NCBI RefSeq assembly: GCF_034190915.1
Contig: NW_026947501.1
Coordinates: 1,426,001-1,490,000 of the forward strand
Origin: Cavia porcellus
Taxonomy: Eukaryota; Chordata; Mammalia; Rodentia; Caviidae
Length of the DNA: 64,000 nt
Direction: 5' to 3'
Shown one piece after another: positions 56,501-64,000 of the stretch. How positions within the stretch are numbered: position 1 is the stretch's first letter; each line of letters opens with the position of its first letter. The position numbers were made by a program, and so were the translations under genes. Below the pieces are notes generated by a model that searched no databases, had not been told where the DNA came from, and saw nothing but the letters and a program-made list of their open reading frames with translations.

Positions 56501-58499
56501 AGGTTTTGGCTTGGGTTTAGTGTTAGGGTTAAGGTTATTGTAAGGTTTAGATTTAGGTTTAGTGTTACTGGTAGTGTTGGGGATTAGGGATTTGGGATAG
56601 GGTTAGTGTTCGTGTTAGCGTTACTGTTACTGTTAGACAAGGTTAGGGTTGGGGTTAGGATTAGGGTTCGGTTTATGGTTAGGGTTCAGTTTCGGGGTTG
56701 GGATTAGGGTTTTGTGTTAGGGGTAAGGTTAGGGTTTGGGTTAGGGTTAGGGTTTTATGTTTTGGGTTATGGTTAGGATTATGGTTAGGGTTAGGGTTAG
56801 AGTTTAGATTTTGAGTTAGTGTTAGTCTTAAGGGTAGCTTTAGGGTTAGGGCTAGGGTTTGTGTTAGGTTTATTGTTAGGGGTTAGGGTTAGGGTTAGGG
56901 TTAATGTTAGATCTGGGTTACGGTAAGGTTTAGGGTTAGAGCTGGGTTTAGTGTTAGGTTTCGGGTTAGGGTTAGACTTAGAGTTGATTGCTAGTGGTAG
57001 GGTTAGTCTTAGAGTTAAAGCTTAGGTTCAGGGTTAGGTTTAGGGTTATGGTTGAGGGTTGGGATAGGGTTAGGGTAAGGATTAAGGTTAATGGTTAGTT
57101 TTAGGTTTAGGGTTAGGGTTAGGGTTTGGGTTGGTGTGAGGGTTAGGGTTAGGTTTATAGTTAGTTTTAGGGTTAGGTTTAGGATTAGGGTTATGTTTGG
57201 ATAGGGTTACAATTAGGTTACTGTTAGGGTTAGGATTTGCATTAGATTTAGTGTTAGGGTTATGGTTTGTGTTAGGGTTAGGTTTAGGTGTGAGGTGTTA
57301 GGGTTAGGGTTATGGTCAGGGTTATGTTTAGGGTTACAACTAAGGTTAAGTTTATGGATAGGGTTAGCCTTTAGGGTTAGTGTTAGGTTTAGTGTTAGTG
57401 TTATGGTTAGGGTTAGTGTTGGGTTGAGGTTTAGGGTTAGGGTTAGGTTTAGGAATAATGTTAGAGTTAGGTTTAGAAGTTAGGGTTAGTGTTTTGGTTA
57501 TGTATAAGTTTAGGTTTAGTGTTAGAGTTAAGATTAGGGTTTAGGTGTTAGGGAGAGGGTTAAGGTTAGGCTTCAGGTTACGGTTCGCATTAGGGTTACG
57601 ATTAGGTTTAGGGCTAGGCTTAGGGTTAGAGTTAGGGTTACAGTTTCGTTAGTGTTAGTTTTAGGGTAAGCTTTAGCGTTAGGGTTAGTGGTTAGGTGTT
57701 AGGGATAGGGTTAGTGTTAGGGTTAGTGTTATGGTTATTTTACGGTTAAAGTTAAGGTTATGGATAGTTTTAAGATTAGGGTTAGGGTTTAGAGTTAGTG
57801 TTAGGGTTAGGGTTATGGTTAGGCTTCGGGTTACGGTTAGGAGTAAGTTTACGATTACATTAGCGATAGAGTTAAGTTTAAGCTTAGATGTTAGCGATGG
57901 GTTTAGGATTCCAGTTAGATTTATGGTGGAGTTTAGGGTTAGGGTTAGGTTTAGTGTTAGGGGTAGGGGTTCAGTGATAGGGATAGAGTGATCGTTTAGG
58001 TTAGGGATATGGTTAGTGTTAGGTTTAGGTTTAAGGTTAAGGTGAGGGTTAGGGTTAGGGTTAGTGTTAGGATTAGGCTTAGGGTTAGGGTTTGGGGTAA
58101 GGTTTTAGCGTTAGAGTTAAGGTTAGGGTTATGTTTAGAGGTTAGCGTTAGCTTTAGGTTTAGTGTTAGGGTTAGGGTTAGAGTTTAAGGTTAGGGTTAG
58201 GATTGCGGTTAGAGTTTAGGGTTACTGTTAGGGTAACGGTTAGTGTTAGGTTTAGGGTTAGCTTTATGGTTAGAGTTTAGGGTTATGGTTAGATTTAGGG
58301 TTAGGGTTAATGTTAGGGTTAGGGTTATTGTTAGGCTTTGGGTTATGTTTATGGCTAGGGTTAAAATTAGGTTATTGGTAAGGTTAGGGTTAGGGTTACG
58401 TTTAGGGTTTTCATTAGATTTACAGTTAGGGTTAGGGTTAGGATTAGAATTTAGGGTTAGGGTTAGCGTTAGGGTTTAGATTCAGAAGTTAGTGTTAGT
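56501..58499 (+). repeat. Return from lineage C to lineage A
   Basis: No gene. The last lineage C word is TTTATGTTTTGGG at 56754. A-lineage words resume with AAAGCTTAGGTTCAGGG (about 57017), ACAATTAGGTTACTG and TTTGCATTAGATTTAGTG (about 57237). A GGTGTTAGGGAGAGGGTTAAGG word with CTTCAGGTTACGG near 57545 is like the 2.04 and 7.68 kb modules. The boundary is near 56.9 kb. Confidence 0.65.
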
Positions 58500-58852
58500 G
58501 TTAAGGTTACAGTTAGGGCTAGTGTAACAGTCAGAATTTAGTGTTAGTTTTAGGGTTTGGTTAGCTTTAGGGTTAGTGTTAGGCTTAGGGTTGTGGTTAG
58601 AGTTTAGCATTCCTTTTAGTGTTAGAGTTAGGGTTAGGGTTAGGGTTAGGGTTAGGCTTAGAGGTGATGGTTAGGGTTAGGGTTAGGTTTAGGGTTCAAG
58701 CTTAAGTTCCGGGTTAGGTTTAGAGTTAGGGTTAGGGTTAGGGTTAGGGTTAGGCTTAGATTTATGGTTAGGGTTAGGGTTACAATTAGATTAGGGCTTG
58801 TGTTAGGGTTAGGGTTAGTTTTAGGGTTAGAGTTTGCATTACATTTAGTGCT

Positions 58853-58884
<32 letters not shown>

Positions 58885-60180
58885 CTTAGGGTTAGGGTTA
58901 GGGTTAGAGGATAGTATTTGGTTTAGGGTTAGAGTTAGGTTTAGGTTTAGGCTTCGATGTTATGTTTAGCGTTAGGGTTACGGGTTAATAGTTAGTTTTA
59001 GGGTAAGGGTTACAGTAAGTGTTAGGGTTAAGTTTAAAGATTAGTGTTTGCGTTAGGTTAGGGTTAGGGTTAGGGTTAGGGTTAGGGTTAGGGTTAGGCT
59101 TACGGTTATGGTTAGAGTAAGCATTACAATTAAGTTGGGTTAGGGTTAGGATTAGGGTTAGGCTTAGGTTTAGGGTTAGAGTTTGCATTAGATTTAGTGT
59201 TAGGGTTAAGGTTAGGGTTAGGTTTAGAGTTTAAGTGTTAGGGATTGGGTTATGTGTTAGGGTTAGGTTATGGGTTACTGTGATGGTTAGGGTTCGCATT
59301 TAGGGTTAGTTTTAAGGTTATGGTTAGTGTTAAGGTTAGTGTTAGGGTTAAGTTGAGGTTTAGGGTTAGGGTTAGGCTAAGGGTTAGAAGTTATTTTAAG
59401 TGTTAGGTTAAGGGTTAGGGCCAGGTATAGGTTTAGGCTTAGGGTTAGGGTTAGGGTTAGGTTTATGGTAAGAATTAGGATTAGGGTTATGCTAGGGTTA
59501 GGGTTAGTGTTAGGTATTACAGTCAGGGTTAGGGTTAGTTTAAGGGGTAGGGTTAGGGTAAGGGAATAATGTTAGATTTAGTGTTAGGGTTATGTTTAGG
59601 GATAGGGTAAGGGTTGGGATTAGGGTTAGAGTATAGGTTTAGGGTTAGGGTTACGGTTATTCTTAGGCTTTAGGTTAGGGTTAGAGTTTAATGTTAGGGT
59701 TAGGCTTCGGGTTAGGGTTTGTGTTAGGCTTAGGGTTAGAGTTAGGGTTAGGATTAGGGTTAGGGTAAAAGTTAGCAATAGGGTTAGTGTTTGGGTTAGG
59801 GTTTAGGGTTAGTGTTGAAGCTTAGGGTCAGAGTTAGGGTTAGGGTTAAGTTTAGGGTTAAGGTTAGGGTTAGTGATAATGATGGGTTAGGTTAGGTTTC
59901 AGGGTTACAGTTAGGGTTAGGTTTAGTGTTAGAGTTAGAGTTGAGTGTTAGGGTTATTCTGAGGGTTAGGGTTATTCTTAGGGTTAGGGTTATAGTTAGG
60001 GTTAGGATTAGGTTTAGGGTTAGTGTTACAGTTCAGTTTAGTTTTAGTGTTATGGATAGGGTTTGTGTTAGTTTTAGGGTTAGGGTCAGGGATAGTTTTA
60101 GGATTAGGATTAGAGTTAGCGTTAGGTTTAGAGTGAGGGTTAGGGTTATGTTTAGGGGTTAGGTGTTAGGTGTTATGGAT
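58500..60180 (+). repeat. Segmental duplication copy 1 (partner 61.74-63.38 kb)
   Basis: Shared order: TTTAGCATTCCTTTTAGTG (58604; offset 3234), TTAGGGCTTG, CTTCGATGTTATG, GGTTGAGGTTTAGGG, ATTACAGTCAGGG or ATTACAGTCATGG (59516; 62735, offset 3219), TTGAAGCTTAGGGTCAGAG (59815; 63047, offset 3232), and TTGAGTGTTAG (59941; 63172, offset 3231). Offsets dip to about 3150 near 58.8 kb, marking an indel of about 80 bases. Confidence 0.87.
59056..59098 (+). repeat. Near-perfect TTAGGG run (about 7 units)
   Basis: About 43 bases of canonical repeat inside copy 1 of the 3.2 kb-spaced duplication. The partner position near 62.3 kb is mixed, so the run either grew here or decayed there. Confidence 0.93.
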
Positions 60181-60299
60181 AGGGTTAGGGTTAGTGTTAT
60201 GATTAGGTTTAGGTTAGAGTTAGGGTTAGGGTAAGTGTTAGGGTTAGGATTATTGTTTGTCGTTAGGTCTATTGTTAAGTTTAGTGTTAGGGTTAGGGT

Positions 60300-60545
60300 T
60301 AGGGTTAGGTTTAAATGTTAAGGTTAGGGTTAGGGTTATGGTTAGAGTTTAGTGTTAGGGTTAGTGTTAGTATTAGGGTTGAAGCTTAGGCTTAGGGTTA
60401 GGGTTAGGATTAGGATTAGGTTTAGGGTTAGGGTTAGCGTTAGAGTTATTGATAGTGTTGGTTTAGCATTAGGGTTCATGGTTAAGGTTAGGGTTAGTTT
60501 TAGCCTTAGGCTTAGTGTTGTGTGTTAGGTTTAGGTTTAGAGTTA
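60300..60545 (+). repeat. 244-bp tandem duplication, unit 1
   Basis: Ordered words: GTTAGAGTTTAGTGTTAGGG, GAAGCTTAGGCTTAGGG, GCGTTAGAGTTATTGATAG, TTAGCCTTAGGC, and GTTGTGTGTTAGGTTTAGG (60517; next copy 60761, offset 244). Confidence 0.88.
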
Positions 60546-60790
60546 GGGTTAGGGTGAGGGTTATGGTTAGGTTTAGAGGTTAAGGTTAGGGTTATGGTTA
60601 GTGTTAGAGTTTAGTGTTAGGGTTAGGGTTGAAGCTTAGGGTTAGGGTTAGGGTTAGGATTAGGTTTATTGTTAGGGTTAGCGTTAGAGTTAGTGATAGT
60701 GTTGGGTTAGTGTTAGGGTTTATGGTTAATGTTAGGGGTAGGCTTAGCCTTAGGTTTAGAGTTGTGTGTTAGGTTTAGGTTTAGGGTTAG
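60546..60790 (+). repeat. 244-bp tandem duplication, unit 2
   Basis: Repeats unit 1 in the same order with scattered substitutions, for example GCGTTAGAGTTAGTGATAG and GGCTTAGCCTTAGG. The pair has no counterpart in the rest of the window. Confidence 0.88.
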
Positions 60791-61739
60791 GGTTAGTGTG
60801 AGGGTGAGGGTTAGTGCTAGTGTTACGGTTAGGGTTAGGGTTAGGGTTAGAGTTAGAGTTAGGTTTTGGGTTAGAGTTAGGTTTAGAGTTACGGTTAGGG
60901 TTAGATTTAGGGTTACTGTTAGTGTTTGGGTTAGAGTTACAGTTAGCTTTAGGGTTACGGTTATGCTTAGGGTTAGGGTTGGTGTTAGGGTTATGGTTAG
61001 TGTTACAGATAGGATTGGGGTTAGCGTTAGGGTTAGGTTTAGGGTTAGGGTTAGCGTTAGATTAGGGTTAGGTTTAGGTTTATTGTTGGGGTTAGTGACA
61101 CAATTAGGGTTAGGATTAGAGTTAGAGTTAGTTTTATAGTTATGGTTATGTTTAGGTTTAGGTATTAATGATAGTGTTTGGGTTAGGCTTCAGATTACTG
61201 TTAGGGTTAGGGTTACTATTAGGGTAGGGTTAGTGTAAGGACTAGTGTTAGTTTTAGGATTAGAGTTAGAGTTAGCGTTAGGTTTTGGTTTAGGTTTAGA
61301 GTTAGGATTTGGGATTAAGTGTTAGGGATATGTTTAGGGTTTGGGTTACGGTTAGGTTTAGGTTAGCAGTAAGTGTTAGGGTTAGTGTTAGGGTTAGTAT
61401 TAGCATTTGTCATTATGGTTAGGGTTAGTGTTAGGTTGAGGTTTAGCATTAGGCTTAGTGTTAGGGTTAGTAGTTAATTTTAGTGATAGTGTTAGAGTTA
61501 GGGTTAGGGTTAAAAGTTAAGGTTATGGTGAAGTTTAGGGTTAGGGTTAATGTTAGTTTTAGGTTTAGGGTTAGAATTAAGGTTATGGTTAGGGTTAAGG
61601 TTAGGGTTGGGGTTAGGTTTAGGGTTAGGGATGGGGATAGGTTTAGAGTTAGGTTTAGAGTTATGGGGTTAGGGTTAATGTTAGGGTTAGGGTTAGGTTT
61701 AGGGTTAGGTTTAGATTTAGCATTTAGTGTTTGTGTTAG

Positions 61740-63380
61740 GTTTAGAGTTAGGGCTAGTGTTACGGTTAGAATTTAGTGTTACTTTAGGGTTTGGTTAGCA
61801 TTACGGTTGTTGTTAGGCTTAGGGTTGTGGTTAGAGTTTAGCATTCCTTTTAGTGTTGGGTTAGTGTTAGGGTTAGATTTAGGGTTAGAGTTAGGGTTAG
61901 GCTTAGGGTTATGGTTAGGTTTAGGTTTACTATTAGGTTAGGGCTTGAGTTAGGATTAGGGTTAGGGTTAGCTTTAGGGTTAGAGTTTGCTTTAGATTTA
62001 GTGCTGGGTTTGGATTAGGGTTAGGGTTAGGGTTAGGCTTAGGCTTAGGCTTAGGTTTAGCATTAGGGTTAGAGGGTAGCGTTTGTTTTAGGGTTAGAAT
62101 TAGGTTTAGGGTTAGGCTTCGAGGTTATGTTTAGGTTAGGGTTAGGGTTAGTGTTAAAGCTAAGGTTCAGGGTTAGTGTTAGGGTTATTGTTAGGGTTAG
62201 GGATAAGGCAAGGGTTAGGATTAGGATTAGTAGTTAGTTTTAGGGTTAGGGTTAGGGTAAGGGTAAGGGTTAGGTTTGGAGCTTAGTGTTAGGGTTAGGT
62301 TAGGGCTAGTATTAGGGTTAGGGTTAGGGTTATAATTAGAATTAGGGTTAAGTTTATGGTTACGGTTATGGTTAGAGATAGCATTACATTTAGGTTTGGG
62401 TTAGGGTTAGGCTTAGGGTTAGCGTTAGGGTTTGCGTTAGATTTAGTGTTAGGATTAATGTTAGGATTATGTTTAAGGGTTAGGTGTTAGGGATAGGTTT
62501 ATGGGTTAGGGCTAGGTTTAGGGTTAGGGTGATGGTTAGGGTTAGCATTTAGTGTTAGTTTTAATGTTATGGTTAGTGTTAAGTTTAGGGTTAGGGTCAG
62601 GTTGAGGTTTAGGGTTAGGGTTAGGTTTAGAAGTTATGTTAATTGTTAGGTTTAGGGTTAGGGTCAGGGATTGGTTTAAGCTTAGGGTTAGTGTTAGGGT
62701 TCGGTTTACAGTTAGGGTTAGATTAGGGTTATGTATTACAGTCATGGTTAGGGTTATATTAAGGTGTAGGTTTTAGGGTTAGGGTAAGGGATTAATGTTA
62801 GATTTAGTGTGAGGTTTATGTTTAGGGATAGGTTAAGGGTTAGGATAAGGGTTAGAGTGTAGATTTAGGGTTAGGGTTACAGTTATTGTTAGGTTTTGTG
62901 TTAGGGTTAGAGTTTAGCTTTCAGGTAAGGCTTTGGGTTAGGGTTAGTGTTAGGCTTAGGATTAGGGTTAGGGTTAGTGTTAAGTTAGGGTTAGGGTTAG
63001 AGTTAGGGTTAGGGTTAGTGTTTTGGTTAGGGTTATGGTTAGGCTTGAAGCTTAGGGTCAGAGTTAAGGTTAGGGTTAGGTTTAGGTTTAACATTAGGGT
63101 TAGTGATAGTGTAGGGTTAGGGTTAGGTTTCAAGGTTACAGTTAGGTTTAGGTTTAGGTTTAGGGTTACAGTTGAGTGTTAGTGTTAGTTTTAGTGTAAG
63201 GGTTATAGTAAGGTTATGGTTAGGTTTAGGGTTAGTGTTACAGTTAGGTTTAGTTTTAGTTTTAGTGTTAGGCTTAGTGTTAGTTTTAGGGTTAGGGTTA
63301 GGGATGGTTTTAGGATTAGATTTAGCATTAGGTTTAGAGTTAGGCTTAGGGTTAGGGTTAGGTGTTATGTGTTAGAGAAA
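61740..63380 (+). repeat. Segmental duplication copy 2
   Basis: Partner of 58500-60180. It ends near GGTGTTATGTGTTAGAG, where copy 1 reads GGGGTTAGGTGTTAGG. Many substitutions and several hexamer indels separate the copies, so it looks older than the 11.0/14.3 kb or 32/38 kb pairs. Confidence 0.86.
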
Positions 63381-64000
63381 GGGTTAGAGTTAGTGTTACA
63401 GTTAGGGTTAGGTTGGGGTTAGTCTTAGGTTTAGGGTTAGGGTTAGGTTTATGGTTAGGGTTACGGTTAGTGTTATGGTTAATGATAGGTTTAGGTTGAG
63501 TTTTAGGGTTAGGGTTAGGGTCAGGGTCAGATGTTATGTATAGTGTTAGGTTAATGGTTAAGGTTAGGGACAGGTTTAGGGTTATGGTGAGTGTTAAAAG
63601 TTATGGTTAGTGTTAGGTTTGTGGTTATGGTTAGGGTTAGGTTTTGGGTTAGAGGTATGGGTTACCTTTAGGTAGAGCATTAGGTTTAGGCTTAGAGTTA
63701 GGGTTATGCTAGATTTAGGGTTAGGGTTAGGGTTAGATTTTACAGTCAGAGTTAGGGCTCATTTAAAGAGGAGGGTTAGGGTTTGGTAAGGAATTAATGT
63801 TAGGTTTAGGGTTATTGTTAGGTTTAGGGTTAGGGTTAGGGTTAGGGTTAGGATGAGAAGTTAGGGTTAGTGTTAGGGTTAGGGTTAAGGTTACGTTTAG
63901 GGTTAGGGTTACTGTTAAGTTTAGCGTTAGGGTTTAGATGTTGGTTAGAGGGTTATGGTTAGCCTTTGGGTTATGGTTAGTGTTAGGTTTATTATTAGGT
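63381..64000 (+). repeat. Lineage A repeat to the right edge
   Basis: No gene. It contains TTACAGTCAGAGTTAGGG (about 63750) followed by GGAATTAATGTTAGG, so another copy of the ATTACAGTCAG module begins here and continues beyond the window. There is no improvement towards perfect TTAGGG at this edge. Confidence 0.7.

Larger units (their letters stand above)
60181..61739 (+). repeat. Spacer between the 3.2 kb-spaced copies
   Basis: No gene. It includes a 244-bp tandem pair (60300-60790). It also includes the longest open frame of the window (60729-61139), which is almost all Arg-Val-Phe-Ser and is overlapped by a second long Leu-Gly frame (60814-61065). Two parallel open frames over one stretch are expected of TTAGGG repeat and not of a gene. 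Confidence 0.7.
1..64000 (+). repeat. Degenerate TTAGGG telomere-like satellite filling the window
   Basis: Every stretch reads as TTAGGG or a near variant, mostly with one changed base or a one-base indel per hexamer. Common variants are TTAGTG, TTAGGT, TTATGG, TTACGG, TTAGAG, TTAGGA, TTAAGG, TTTGGG and TTCGGG. The G-rich strand is + throughout; C is scarce on this strand and I saw no switch to CCCTAA. TTAGGG is the telomerase product in vertebrates and many other eukaryotes. The amount of decay, and the lack of long perfect runs, argue against an active telomere tip and for an old subtelomeric or interstitial block. The GTTA core is better preserved than the G-run. No gene, RNA gene or mobile-element body interrupts it. 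The sequence alone cannot tell a chromosome end from an interstitial or pericentromeric site. Confidence 0.97.

Noticed and set aside
60729..61139. Longest open reading frame (136 aa) and the many other 60-104 aa frames on both strands
   Set aside because: Their proteins are Leu-Gly, Arg-Val-Phe-Ser, or Pro-Asn/Leu-Thr strings, exactly what TTAGGG/CCCTAA and its variants give in the frames without a stop. Long frames overlap in parallel (for example 60814-61065), starts come from TTATGG variants, and no domain, non-repeat composition or splice structure is visible.
1..64000. CRISPR array
   Set aside because: Repeats are contiguous hexamers without spacers of constant length, and no cas-like gene is present.
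1..64000. Integrated herpesvirus telomeric repeats or another virus with TTAGGG arrays
   Set aside because: Viral telomeric arrays are short and joined to viral genes. Nothing but degenerate repeat is present over 64 kb, so there is no support for a viral origin.
1..64000. Recurrent AAGCTT sites as functional elements
   Set aside because: AAGCTT recurs because it is a fossil variant copied with each repeat unit. It is useful as a lineage marker but there is no sign that it is a protein-binding or regulatory site.
1..64000. tRNA, rRNA, snoRNA or terminator hairpins
   Set aside because: The + strand is very poor in C, so stable Watson-Crick stems of the required length cannot form. No conserved box motifs were seen.

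Overview
The whole 64 kb window is one degenerate telomere-type satellite. It is built from the hexamer TTAGGG and single-base or indel variants of it (TTAGTG, TTAGGT, TTATGG, TTACGG, TTAGAG, TTAGGA, TTAAGG, TTTGGG, TTCGGG). The G-rich strand is always the + strand and I saw no inverted segment. I found no protein-coding gene, RNA gene, CRISPR array, recognisable transposon body or non-repeat sequence. Long reading frames exist only because TTAGGG reads Leu-Gly or Arg-Val in two of its three forward frames, and Pro-Asn or Leu-Thr in two of the reverse frames.

TTAGGG is the telomere repeat of vertebrates and of many fungi, protists and other eukaryotes, so the window is eukaryotic nuclear DNA. 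A vertebrate subtelomeric or interstitial heterochromatic telomere-like satellite is the most natural reading, but nothing here identifies the species. The DNA is too degenerate to be a working telomere tip: the longest perfect TTAGGG runs I found are about 47 bases. If the block is subtelomeric, the chromosome end lies to the right, because G-rich strands run 5' to 3' towards the end.

The array is not random noise. Aligning recurring off-consensus words by eye shows higher-order repeats and segmental duplications. 0-27 kb is a lineage I call A, with marker words TTTGCRTTAGATTTAGTG, AAGCTTAGGTTCAG and GATATGCTAAGG. It contains duplicated pairs and triplets: 3.50-5.29 = 5.64-7.47 kb; 10.44-10.98 = 11.50-12.04; 10.98-11.58 = 14.34-14.94; 15.13-16.43 = 20.15-21.19; 17.1-18.85 = 21.65-23.25, with a shorter third copy at 25.64-26.66. 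27.5-45 kb is a second lineage, B, with markers GGGAGATGGTTAG, CTTCAGGATAC and AAGCTTCATTTTAGG. It starts as a repeat of about 2.6-2.7 kb and is interrupted at 33.9-37.9 kb by a block with its own repeats at about 0.35, 0.66 and 2.0 kb. 45.2-53.8 kb is a B-derived array of modules marked AATCTTGGAGATAG and GGGAGACAGTTAG. 53.8-56.9 kb is a third type (C) with a 1.6 kb repeat. From about 56.9 kb to the end the A lineage returns, with a 3.2 kb-spaced duplication (58.5-60.18 = 61.74-63.38 kb).

The point of interest is therefore architectural. This is a layered, mosaic, higher-order telomere-repeat satellite in which B/C-type DNA sits inside A-type DNA. Local pure runs of a single variant hexamer (TTAGTG, GGTTAT) show recent small-scale expansion, and one such run lies at a module junction. 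All coordinates of duplicated blocks are hand-aligned estimates.
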